Made by a program: the position numbers and the translations under genes. A DNA stretch of 64,000 bases from Palleronia aestuarii. Lineage in GTDB: Bacteria; Pseudomonadota; Alphaproteobacteria; Rhodobacterales; Rhodobacteraceae. This document shows positions 9,102 through 17,085 of the stretch, piece by piece. Position 1 is the stretch's first letter. Every line of letters starts with the position of its first letter. The notes beneath the pieces are model-generated. The model saw only the letters and a program-made list of their open reading frames with translations, made no database searches and was not told the origin of the DNA. The DNA is taken from NCBI RefSeq assembly GCF_003253995.1, contig NZ_QKZL01000001.1, forward strand, positions 310,001-374,000. Direction: 5' to 3'.

Positions 9102-10157
9102 TCACCCCTTGAACTCCCGATCCCACCAGTTCTTCAGATCCATGTCGTTTTCCAGCATGAACTCGTAGTCCATGTCGTTGAGCTTCTCGATATCGGCCTG
9201 TGAGAAGCCGATCCGCTGGTTCAGCTCTTCGGGGATCTCTGCGTTCGTGACCGTCGGGTTGTAGCCCATGTCCTCGGCGAAGGCCTCCTGCGCCGCGGGC
9301 TCCAGCATCGCGTTGAGATAGGCATAGGCGCCTTCGGGATGCGGAGCGTTCGCGGGGATGACGAAGCCCGACACGTAGGACAGCGCCCCTTCGGAGGGCG
9401 CGACCGACTCGACGTTGATGCCGGCATCCTGCCACTGGACCGTGCGCGCCTTCCACATGATGCCGATGGAGATTTCCTCGGTCTCGAGCCCCTGCGCGAA
9501 CGCCTCGTTCGTCGGGTAGATGCGCGCGCCCGCCTCGCGGCATTTCAGCAGCAGCTCCTTGCCCGGCTCGACATCCGTGACGCCGCCGCCCGCGGCCAGC
9601 GCGGCGGCCACGATCGTGTACTGGTACTGGATGTCGATGAATCCGAGCTGGTCGCCGAAAGCCGGGTCGAACACGTCGGCATAGCTCGTCGGCGCCTCGA
9701 CCAGGTCGGGATTGTAGACCGGCACCATGCCCGAGTAGATATGCCCGATCCCGTATTCGTACTTCATCGACGGCAGCAGGTTCGCGGCGTTGGGGATCTG
9801 ATCGTAGTCGATCGCTTGGGTGATCCCCAGCTCGTAGACTTGGTACATGTTCGGCCCGTTGAGGCCCTGCAGGTCCGTCGTCCCGCGCGGCAGCCGCCGT
9901 TCCGCCAGCATCTTGGCCCGACGTTCGGGATCGCCCGCCTGGTCCTGGATGACCTCCCACCCGTTCGAGATCAGAAACGGCTGCTCGATATTCTTGTTGA
10001 GCAGTCGCGCGTAATCCCCGCCCCAGGTTCCGACGACGACCGTGCCGGCCGATTGCGCCCGCAACACCGACGGCGCCGCGAGCAGTGCCGCACCGCCGGC
10101 GGCGCCCTTCAGAAGGTTCCGCCGCCCGATCAGGGGGGTCCGATGATACTTCGTCAT
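9102..10157 (-). CDS. Extracellular solute-binding protein (PotD-like, family 1/8)
   Basis: 351 aa. The twin-arginine-type leader has IGRRNLLKGAAGGAALLAAPSVL followed by an AQS cleavage region. The mature protein starts with TVVVGTWGGDYARLL, the usual first strand of PotD/opine-binding receptors, and includes YGIGHIYSGMVPVYNPDLV and the late VSGFVIPANAPHPEGAYAYLN segment. It captures the substrate in the periplasm for the permeases encoded at 8159 and 11286. It lies 46 bp downstream of the ATPase gene stop at 10204 on the minus strand. The ligand is unknown; polyamine specificity should not be assumed from the family name. Confidence 0.88.
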   Translation of the reverse strand: MTKYHRTPLIGRRNLLKGAAGGAALLAAPSVLRAQSAGTVVVGTWGGDYARLLNKNIEQPFLISNGWEVIQDQAGDPERRAKMLAERRLPRGTTDLQGLNGPNMYQVYELGITQAIDYDQIPNAANLLPSMKYEYGIGHIYSGMVPVYNPDLVEAPTSYADVFDPAFGDQLGFIDIQYQYTIVAAALAAGGGVTDVEPGKELLLKCREAGARIYPTNEAFAQGLETEEISIGIMWKARTVQWQDAGINVESVAPSEGALSYVSGFVIPANAPHPEGAYAYLNAMLEPAAQEAFAEDMGYNPTVTNAEIPEELNQRIGFSQADIEKLNDMDYEFMLENDMDLKNWWDREFKG

Positions 10158-10203
10158 GTCGTCAACTCCTCGCTGGTATCAGGGGTTCTTCGACGCGATT
10201 GCC

Positions 10204-11280
10204 CTAACTGACCTGCGCCGTTCCCTCTTCCGTTTCCGTGTCGGCGAACGCCTTCGCGCTGGCCGACCATCCGGCATGAACGCGGTCTCCGGCCTGTGGC
10301 AGCCAGCCGCCCTCGACATTGGGCATCTGCGCGACCACGACATCCTTCGGTGACAGGCGGACGCGCACGTCGATCGAACCGCCGAGATACGATACATGCT
10401 CGACCTCGCCGGGAAAGACATTCTCCGCCGACGGCGCCTCGCGTGCGACGGTAACCCGCTCCGGGCGAATGGCCACGGCGGCCGGACCGTTCGGCCCGTC
10501 GCTGCAGCGCACCTCCAGTCCACCTTCGGTGCGCAGGATGCCGTCTGCGAGCCGGCCCCGCAGGAAGCTGCTGCGGCCTACGAAGCTCGCCACGAACCGG
10601 TCCACCGGTCGTTCGTAGAGTTCCTGCTGACTGCCGATCTGGCGGACCTCGCCCTCTTTCATCACCACCAGTCGGTCGGCCATGCTGAGCGCCTCCTCCT
10701 GGTCGTGCGTCACCATTACCGTGGTGATCCCCAGTCGTTGCTGCAGGGCCCGGATCTCGATCCGGACCTCCTCCCGCAGCTTGGCATCGAGGTTCGAGAG
10801 CGGCTCGTCGAGGAGCAGCACGTCGGGCCGCACCACCAGCGCGCGCGCCAGCGCCACGCGCTGTTGCTGTCCGCCGGAGAGTTGGCGCGGCAGCCTGTCG
10901 GCCAGATGGTCGAGCCGCACCATCGCAAGCGCGTCATGGACGCGGCGGTCGATCTCCGATTTCTCAACACGCCGCATCTCGAGGCCGAAGGCGAGGTTCC
11001 GGGCCACGGTCAGGTGCGGGAACAGGGCATAGTTCTGGAACACCAGCCCGGTGCTTCGCTTCCAGGGGGGATGCCAGGTCACATCCTCCCCGCCGATCCG
11101 GATCACGCCCTCGGACGGCTCGACGAAGCCCGCGATCATCCGCAACGTCGTGGTCTTGCCGCAGCCAGAGGGCCCGAGCAGCACCAGCATCTCGCCCTCG
11201 GCCACGTCGAGATGGATGTCGCGCGCGGCGTAGAACTCGTTGTACCGCTTGCTCAGCCCTTCGAGTTGTAGTCTCGCCAT
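10204..11280 (-). CDS. Spermidine/putrescine-type ABC transporter ATP-binding protein (PotA-like)
   Basis: 358 aa. The N-terminal ATPase domain (about 1-240) has Walker A GPSGCGKTT, QNYALFPHLTV, signature LSGGQQQR, Walker B LLLDEPLSNLD and switch VTHDQEEALSMADR. A C-terminal TOBE-type regulatory domain follows, with AAVAIRPERVTV and VEHVSYLGGSIDVRVRL. MARLQLEGLSKRYNEFYAARD is a normal beginning, and the frame upstream of ATG 11280 belongs to the neighbouring permease region, so the longer reading was rejected. It energises the Pot-type importer. Confidence 0.92.
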   Translation of the reverse strand: MARLQLEGLSKRYNEFYAARDIHLDVAEGEMLVLLGPSGCGKTTTLRMIAGFVEPSEGVIRIGGEDVTWHPPWKRSTGLVFQNYALFPHLTVARNLAFGLEMRRVEKSEIDRRVHDALAMVRLDHLADRLPRQLSGGQQQRVALARALVVRPDVLLLDEPLSNLDAKLREEVRIEIRALQQRLGITTVMVTHDQEEALSMADRLVVMKEGEVRQIGSQQELYERPVDRFVASFVGRSSFLRGRLADGILRTEGGLEVRCSDGPNGPAAVAIRPERVTVAREAPSAENVFPGEVEHVSYLGGSIDVRVRLSPKDVVVAQMPNVEGGWLPQAGDRVHAGWSASAKAFADTETEEGTAQVS

Positions 11281-11285
11281 GAGTT

Positions 11286-12143
11286 TCAGACCACCCTGCT
11301 GATCTTGACGAAACGGTCGGTCACCAGCATGGCCGCCGCGATGATCGTGATCTGCAGCACCGAGATCGCGGCGATGGTCGGATCGATCTTCCACTGGAGG
11401 TACTGAAGAATCGCGATGGGCAGCGTCGTGCGTCCCGGCCCGACGAGAAACAGGCTGACTTCGAGATTGCCGAAGGAGGACACGAAACCGAAGATCGCGC
11501 CCGCCACGATGCCGGGCAGGATCATCGGCATGGTGACCCGCCTGAACGTCGTGAGACGGTTGGCCCCGAGATTCTGCGCGGCCTCCTCCAACGTCCGGTC
11601 GAACCCTTCTAGGCTGGCGGTGATGAGACGCGTCGCCCACGGGATCACGAGCAGGACATGCCCCCAGACCAGCCCGCCGAGCGAGCCGAGAAGCGGCAGG
11701 CTGGTGGCGATCTCGATCTCCACCTGGAAGACGTAGAGCGCGAAGCCCAGGACGATGCCGGGAACGATGAGGGGAAGGAGGAGCATGTTCGCGAGCGCGC
11801 CCCGCCCCCGGAAACGCAGCCGCGTGATGCCGAGCGCGGCGGGAAGGGCGACGGCCAGGCCGATCGCCGTCGAGATCACGCCAAGCTGGATACTCACCAG
11901 GAAGGCGTCGATGAAACGTTCGTTCGCGGCCGCGGCGCCGTACCATCGGAGCGAATAGCCCTCCGGCGGGTAGGACGGGATCTCCTGCCGATAGAAGGAA
12001 AGCCACGTGACGAAGATGAGCGGCACGAGGATGTAGAGGAACGCGAAGCCGCCGGTGGCCAGCATGGCTGCGCGTCCAAGGCGGCGGCGATCCATCAGGG
12101 CGCGGCCCCGTCGGCCCGACTGTGAGGCGATCGCCTTCGTCAT
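11286..12143 (-). CDS. Spermidine/putrescine-type ABC transporter permease (PotC-like)
   Basis: 285 aa. It starts MTKAIASQSGRRGRALMDRRR, then a first helix AAMLATGGFAFLYILVPLIFVTWLSF, and has the coupling loop LEEAAQNLGANRLTTFRRVTMPMILPGI. It partners the permease at 8159. The start ATG at 12143 overlaps the stop of the upstream amidohydrolase gene (ATGA), so the importer is translationally coupled to the amidohydrolases. This suggests they act on the imported compound. Confidence 0.9.
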   Translation of the reverse strand: MTKAIASQSGRRGRALMDRRRLGRAAMLATGGFAFLYILVPLIFVTWLSFYRQEIPSYPPEGYSLRWYGAAAANERFIDAFLVSIQLGVISTAIGLAVALPAALGITRLRFRGRGALANMLLLPLIVPGIVLGFALYVFQVEIEIATSLPLLGSLGGLVWGHVLLVIPWATRLITASLEGFDRTLEEAAQNLGANRLTTFRRVTMPMILPGIVAGAIFGFVSSFGNLEVSLFLVGPGRTTLPIAILQYLQWKIDPTIAAISVLQITIIAAAMLVTDRFVKISRVV

Positions 12144-13387
12144 GCGGCGTGATCGAGGAAGTTCTTGTGGAAGCGTCCGCCCTGAACGATCGCCGACAGG
12201 TGGCGGCCCTGACCCTCCAGGAGCGTGATGTCCTCCAGCGGATTGCCGTCCACGACGATGAGGTCGGCCCAGGCGTCGGCGGCGATGGTGCCGAGGCGAC
12301 CCGGCCGGCGGATGACCTCGGCGGCGATGGTGGTCGCCGCCCGAATGACCTCGATGGCGGGCTGCACCTCGGCGCGGATCGCGAATTCCCGGCTCTGCTC
12401 CTCGGCGAGCGGGCCGAGGAGGTCGGACCCGTAGGCGACCTTCACGCCTGCGTCGCGGCAGATCTCGAGCGAACGGTACCCGCCCTCGAGCACGGCCGCG
12501 TTCTTCTCGAGCATGGCGGGCGGCATGCCGAACTCGGCCGCGCGCTCGGCCATCGCAACGTAGGTGACGAGGTTGGCCACGAGATACGCGCCGCGTTCGG
12601 CCATCAGTGCGGCGGCGTCGGTGTCGATGAGATTGCCGTGCTCGATCGTGCGCACGCCGCATTCCACCGCGCGGGTGATCGCCGGTGCGGAATAGGCGTG
12701 GGCACAGACATAGCGGCCGAAATTCTCGGCTTCTTCGACCGCCGCGTCGATCTCGGCCACGCAGAACTGCATCGAATCCAGCGGATCGTTCGGCGAGGCG
12801 ACGCCGCCCGATACCATGATCTTTACGTGGTCGCAGCCCTGGCGCATCTGCTCACGCACAGCCTTGCGCACCTCGTCCTCACCATCGACCACGACGCGCA
12901 GGAAGGCCTGGCCGTTGCAGCAGGGGCAGGCATAGTCGGGATTCGTGCGCGACCGCGCATCGCTGTGACCGCCGGTGGGCCCGATCGAACGGCCGGCGAT
13001 CAGCAGACGGGGCCCGGGGATCAGGCCGGTCTCGACCGCCTGTTTCATGCCCCAGTCGGTGCCGCCGGTGTCGCGCACGGTGGTGAAGCCGCGATCCAGC
13101 ATTTCGCGCAGGCGCCTGGCGCCGCGTGCGGCAGCCAGCGTCAGCGGTACGTCCTCCATGCGGCGCATGTAGACTTCGCTGTGCATGCAGTGGACGTGGC
13201 AGTCGATGAGGCCGGGCATCACCACGCGGCCGCCGCAATCGACAACGTCGGCCGACGGGCTGCCGATCGGCGTGTCCGAGACCTCGCGGATCCGGTCGCC
13301 CTCTACGAGGATCTCGTAGCCGTCCCGAACCTCGTCGAACGACGGCTCCAGAAGACGCAGGTTGCGGAAGAGGAGCGGGGCGCTCAC
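12140..13387 (-). CDS. Metal-dependent amidohydrolase with CPCC insert (second paralogue)
   Basis: 415 aa from GTG 13387. The GTG is chosen because it overlaps the upstream stop (GTGA) and because MSAPLLFRNLRLLEP then aligns with the start of the next paralogue; an in-frame ATG at 13417 would lie inside that gene. Metal ligands are H64 and H66, the Lys of HVKIMVSGGV, the His of CAHAYS, the His of TIEHGN, and the Asp of AYGSDLLG. ACPCCNG (C154, C156, C157) is an insertion not present in the paralogue at 796. Probably a dipeptidase- or lactonase-like hydrolase of the imidazolonepropionase-related group, encoded directly upstream of the Pot-type transporter. Substrate unknown. Confidence 0.85.
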   Translation of the reverse strand: MSAPLLFRNLRLLEPSFDEVRDGYEILVEGDRIREVSDTPIGSPSADVVDCGGRVVMPGLIDCHVHCMHSEVYMRRMEDVPLTLAAARGARRLREMLDRGFTTVRDTGGTDWGMKQAVETGLIPGPRLLIAGRSIGPTGGHSDARSRTNPDYACPCCNGQAFLRVVVDGEDEVRKAVREQMRQGCDHVKIMVSGGVASPNDPLDSMQFCVAEIDAAVEEAENFGRYVCAHAYSAPAITRAVECGVRTIEHGNLIDTDAAALMAERGAYLVANLVTYVAMAERAAEFGMPPAMLEKNAAVLEGGYRSLEICRDAGVKVAYGSDLLGPLAEEQSREFAIRAEVQPAIEVIRAATTIAAEVIRRPGRLGTIAADAWADLIVVDGNPLEDITLLEGQGRHLSAIVQGGRFHKNFLDHAA

Positions 13388-14637
13388 GCGGCCACCTTTG
13401 CGCCGTCGAGCGTGCATTTGTGCATGGTCCCGCCCTTCATGATGACGCTCATGTGCCGTCCCTGTTCCGCCAGGAGATCGAGGTTCCCAAGGGGATCGCC
13501 TTCCACGACGAGGATGTCGGCATGGGCACCGGGCTGCAGGCAGCCGAGCCTGCCCTCCTGCCGCAGGACCTTCGCGGCGATGGTCGTGGCCGACCGGATG
13601 ATCTCGATCGGAGACACCACCTCGGAGCGGATCCGGAACTCACGGCTCTGGTCGGCCTGAAGCTGGCCGAGGAGATCGCTGCCATAGGCGACGGGAACCC
13701 CCGCGCGCTGGCAGATCTCGAGAGACCGCAAGCCCCCCTCGATTACCGCGTCGTTCTTCTCCAGCATCTCGCCCGACATGCCGAACTCCGCGGCCCGTTC
13801 CTTCATCGCGTAGTAGGCGACGAGGTTGGCCACGAGGAACATGTCCTTGTCGGCCATCAGCCCTGCGGACGCCTCGTCGATCAGGTTGCCGTGCTCGATC
13901 GTGCGCACGCCCGCCTCCGCGGCCCGGGTGATCGCCTCGGGCGAATAGGCGTGCGCGCAGACGTAGCGGCCGAACGCCTCGGCCTCCTCGACGGCCGCGC
14001 GCACCTCGCCCATCGAAAATTGCAGCGAGTCCAGCGGATCGTAGGGGGAGGCGACGCCGCCCGACATCATGATCTTAACGTGGTCGCAGCCCTGTCGCAT
14101 CTCTTCCCGAACGGCCTTGCGCACCTCTGCCGTGCCATCCGCGAGCGATGTCACGAAGGACAACGCGTCGCAGCAGGGGCATCTCGTGCCGAAATCGGTG
14201 CGCCGCCGGCCATCGTTGTGCCCGCCGGTCGGCCCGACGGAACGGCCGGCGACGAAGAGGCGCGGCCCCGCGATCAGACCTTCCTCAACCGCCTGGCGGA
14301 TCCCCCAATCCGCACCGCCGGTATCGCGCACCGTCGTAAAGCCGCGATCGAGCATCGCGCGGAGCGAGACCATCGCCTTGGCCGTCATCAGGGTGAGCGG
14401 AACGGCCTCGAGCTTCGGAAGGAAGACCTCGCTCAGGACGACGTGGACGTGGCAATCGATCAGCCCCGGCATCAGCGTGCCGCCGGCGCAGTCGATCACG
14501 TTTGCCTCCGGCATCCGGATGGGGCCCTCGGAGACCTCGCGGATGACACCGTCCTCGACCAGCAACTCGTGTCCGGGAACGACCTCGTCCCGTTCGGGAT
14601 CCAGCAGGTGGAAATTGCGGAACAGGAACTGGGTCAC
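13384..14637 (-). CDS. Metal-dependent amidohydrolase with CPCC insert (third paralogue)
   Basis: 417 aa. It begins at GTG 14637 (MTQFLFRNFHLLDPE after initiator decoding); no in-frame ATG precedes the conserved start. The ligand set is complete: H63, H65, K188 (HVKIMMSGGV), H229, H249 and D321. RCPCCDA (C153, C155, C156) is shared with the downstream paralogue. The two proteins align over their whole length, indicating tandem duplication followed by divergence. The stop overlaps the start of the paralogue by GTGA. A GGAGG lies about 14 bases before the GTG, farther than usual. Probable cytoplasmic hydrolase in the same pathway as the adjacent M24 enzyme. Confidence 0.85.
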   Translation of the reverse strand: MTQFLFRNFHLLDPERDEVVPGHELLVEDGVIREVSEGPIRMPEANVIDCAGGTLMPGLIDCHVHVVLSEVFLPKLEAVPLTLMTAKAMVSLRAMLDRGFTTVRDTGGADWGIRQAVEEGLIAGPRLFVAGRSVGPTGGHNDGRRRTDFGTRCPCCDALSFVTSLADGTAEVRKAVREEMRQGCDHVKIMMSGGVASPYDPLDSLQFSMGEVRAAVEEAEAFGRYVCAHAYSPEAITRAAEAGVRTIEHGNLIDEASAGLMADKDMFLVANLVAYYAMKERAAEFGMSGEMLEKNDAVIEGGLRSLEICQRAGVPVAYGSDLLGQLQADQSREFRIRSEVVSPIEIIRSATTIAAKVLRQEGRLGCLQPGAHADILVVEGDPLGNLDLLAEQGRHMSVIMKGGTMHKCTLDGAKVAA

Positions 14638-14785
14638 TGCGACTTACCGTGCCTCCATCTGGGATCTTTGCGTGGGCCGGACCCGCGGCATGACGACAGG
14701 TTAATCGCCCAGTTCCGGCGGCCACAAGAGCTAAAGGCCGCGGGGGACCATCGGCGGGGGAGGCGCAACACGAACCGCCGGAAGA

Positions 14786-16009
14786 TTAGGCAGAGCCGAG
14801 GTTGAAGGGATCCTCGACGCTGCCGCAGGGTTCGGTGAACCAGGCCGCGCCGTTGTCGGTCATGTAGGCGCAATCCTCCAGACGGATGCCGAACTCGCCA
14901 TAGATGCATATCGTCGGTTCGATCGAGAAGCAGAAGCCCGTTTCCAGAGGCGTCGGGTTTCCCGCGACCATGTAGCGTTCCTCGTGGACCTCGAGCCCGA
15001 TCCCGTGCCCCGTGCGGTGCGGCAGGCCGGGAAGGGCGTAGGCCGGGCCGAAGCCCGCGCCCGAGATGGCGTCGCGCGCCGCCCGGTCGACATCGCCGCA
15101 GGGAGCGCCGGGAACCGCCGCCTCGAACCCGGCGCGCTGGGCGGTCCGTTCGAGTTCCCATACGTTGCGTTGCCGGGGAGAGGGGCTGCCGAACACGTAG
15201 CTGCGCGTGATGTCCGAACGATAGCCGTTCACGAACCCGCCCGCGTCGATCAGGACCATGTCGCCGTCCTCGAGCGTCTGCGGGTAGTCCACGCCATGCG
15301 GGTAGGCGGAGGCTTCGCCGAAAAGGACGAGCGGCCTGCTTCCCGGTGGCGTCGCGCCAAGTCTCGCATGCGCGGCGAGGACGAAATCCTCCACCTCGGT
15401 GCTCGTGATTCCTTCGCGCATGATGCGGGCCGCCGCCTTGTGTACCTCGAGCGTCACGGCGTTGGCATGGCGAAGCAGTTCGATTTCGGCCGGGCTCTTG
15501 ACCGAACGACATGCGGCGGTGACGGACGCGCCGTTCGTCAGCTCGAACCTGTTGCCCGCGCGGCGCATGCCGTCGACCTGGAAGAAGGGCGTGGCCGGAT
15601 CGATGGCCAGGACCCCTTGCTGCGAGGTCAGGTCCGCGACCGTCGCGATGACGAGCGACGTCGGGTCGGCATCCTCCTCCCAGACACGGATGGGCGCCTC
15701 CTTGTCGCGCAGCATCGAGCGGGTCTTAGGTTCCTCGAAGCTGGGGCTCAGATACACGATCGGACCCTCCCGAGGCAGGATCGCGCCATGCAGGCGCTCC
15801 GACGGCTTCACGCTCAGGCCGGTGAAATAGAAGAGGTTGGGCGACGCATCGAGATAGAGCGCGTCGATCCCCTGTTCCGCCATCAGCGACTGGGCCTTTT
15901 CCACGCGCCTTGCATATTCCGCGTCGTCGATGGGCCTGGCCTCCGCCGACATGACGTCCATCGCCGCCAGTTCGGCTTCCGCCGTCGATCCGCCTACACC
16001 GATCGTCAT
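14786..16009 (-). CDS. M24-family metallopeptidase (Xaa-Pro aminopeptidase/prolidase type)
   Basis: 407 aa with an N-terminal creatinase-like domain and a C-terminal pita-bread domain. The five dinuclear metal ligands are all present: D255 and D266 (LIDAGGFVNGYRSDITRS), H335 (HRTGHGIGLE), E364 (SIEPTICIY) and E378 (IRLED). ATG 16009 is preferred to ATG 16018 because AAGGA sits 8 bases before it and directly abuts the other. It should cleave peptides or amides with an imino acid; creatinase-like or other C-N hydrolysis is possible. It is first in the minus-strand series leading through two amidohydrolases to the Pot-type importer (148-bp gap to the next gene). Confidence 0.87.
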   Translation of the reverse strand: MTIGVGGSTAEAELAAMDVMSAEARPIDDAEYARRVEKAQSLMAEQGIDALYLDASPNLFYFTGLSVKPSERLHGAILPREGPIVYLSPSFEEPKTRSMLRDKEAPIRVWEEDADPTSLVIATVADLTSQQGVLAIDPATPFFQVDGMRRAGNRFELTNGASVTAACRSVKSPAEIELLRHANAVTLEVHKAAARIMREGITSTEVEDFVLAAHARLGATPPGSRPLVLFGEASAYPHGVDYPQTLEDGDMVLIDAGGFVNGYRSDITRSYVFGSPSPRQRNVWELERTAQRAGFEAAVPGAPCGDVDRAARDAISGAGFGPAYALPGLPHRTGHGIGLEVHEERYMVAGNPTPLETGFCFSIEPTICIYGEFGIRLEDCAYMTDNGAAWFTEPCGSVEDPFNLGSA

Positions 16010-16451
16010 CCCAAGCATCCTTTTTGTCGGGTCGTCCCGACTGCAACTAACGGCAGCGATCGCGGAAACGCCAGCCGCCGCGTGATCCCGGTTGGCGCGT
16101 CTTCCCTCGGCAGGCGGCGGTCCGGGTGGCGGGAAATCCGGGGCGATGTGATGGTCGAGAATTGCGATGCGGGCTCGGAGTTTGGTGGCCTGTCGGTATG
16201 TATCGTGGGCAATGTCCGCAATAAGGGCGCCCGTAGCCTCGCGCCGAGTGATTTGGCTATGGATGTCTGGTAGCACTGGCGCATCGCCGATGCGGCTGCT
16301 GTTCGATTGGTTTTAACGCCTAATGGTTAACGCCGGTGAACTCTCCACGGCGCTGGAATTTTCGTCGCCCCGTCGATCAACAAGTGAAGCTCGCGTCAGA
16401 CGCCTTTCTTGGCCTCGTCATGTTCGCTTCGAAGCCATTCGCCCTCGACGC
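16010..16451. other. 442-bp intergenic region
   Basis: No convincing gene. The minus-strand frame of the M24 gene stays open to 16276, but that stretch is low in family similarity and lacks a ribosome site. The region holds a TTAACGCC direct repeat (16313-16334). No tRNA or clear terminator is visible. Confidence 0.5.
16313..16334. repeat. Direct repeat TTAACGCC x2, overlapping a CtrA-like half-site
   Basis: TTAACGCC occurs at 16313-16320 and again at 16327-16334, a 14-bp period. Between them the minus strand reads TTAACCATTA (16321-16330), resembling the TTAACCAT half-site described for CtrA in Caulobacter. Possible operator for the M24 gene, but it is about 300 bp from that start. Confidence 0.35.
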
Positions 16452-16922
16452 TCATCTCGTGGTCCCGATCGTATAGGGGTTCGTCGAGGAAAGGGGAGCG
16501 TGGAAGAAATTGCCGACCGATCCGGCGGTCGTGCCGAAGGTGATAAGGAGAAAGCCGCCAGCGACCGCGAAGTTCTTCAGGAAATCCCACATCGTCTCGC
16601 GCCCCCTCGAGGGCCCGAGCATTCGGAAATCGGGTGCGCGCCAGAACTGCTTGAACAGGAGTGCCGTCGTCGCGCAGTAGACGGCGAGGACGAGGGCGGC
16701 GAGGCGATCCGCGACGCCGGTCAGGACGCCCAGCGACATCACGACTTCGATGAAGAGGCCTGTTAGGATCAGCGCCCTGGCGAATGCGGGACGGCTCGTC
16801 GCCTGGCTCGCCTGCTTCGTCGCGTCGTCGAAGTTCAGCACCTTGTCGAGCGCGCTGAACGGCAGGAACAGGAGAACGAGCGACAGGCGCACAAGGAAGG
16901 TGAGGACGATCTCGAATGTCAT
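16452..16922 (-). CDS. DoxX-like small membrane protein
   Basis: 156 aa with about four hydrophobic helices: MTFEIVLTFLVRLSLVLLFLPFSALDK, FARALILTGLFIEVVMSLGVLTG, LAALVLAVYCATTALLFKQFW and FAVAGGFLLITFG. This matches the DoxX/DoxX-like fold, as does the charged segment with FRMLGPSRGRETMWDFLKN before the last helix. ATG 16922 is taken because the sequence upstream of it is Pro/Arg-rich and overlaps the leader of the divergent gene. DoxX-type proteins are linked to quinone, thiol or redox systems. It is divergent from a GMC oxidoreductase gene (163 bp), a pairing that suggests a shared membrane redox process, by inference. Confidence 0.75.
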   Translation of the reverse strand: MTFEIVLTFLVRLSLVLLFLPFSALDKVLNFDDATKQASQATSRPAFARALILTGLFIEVVMSLGVLTGVADRLAALVLAVYCATTALLFKQFWRAPDFRMLGPSRGRETMWDFLKNFAVAGGFLLITFGTTAGSVGNFFHAPLSSTNPYTIGTTR

Positions 16923-17085
16923 CGCGGTCGGCGGTCCCAGTTGCACGTTCGGGTGATGAAGCGCCGGCAGCGGCAAGTGTTCCGGCCCCGCCGCGAATTC
17001 GCGCGGGCGGCGCAGGGATGGTGGAACGATCGGACGCGGATCCGCTTTGAGCCGCATTGCCACACGGAAGGGAGGCACCCCGAGG

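Noticed and set aside
16019-16276. N-terminal extension of the M24 peptidase (frame open to 16276)
   Set aside because: No family similarity, no ribosome site, and the well-spaced AAGGA supports ATG 16009.
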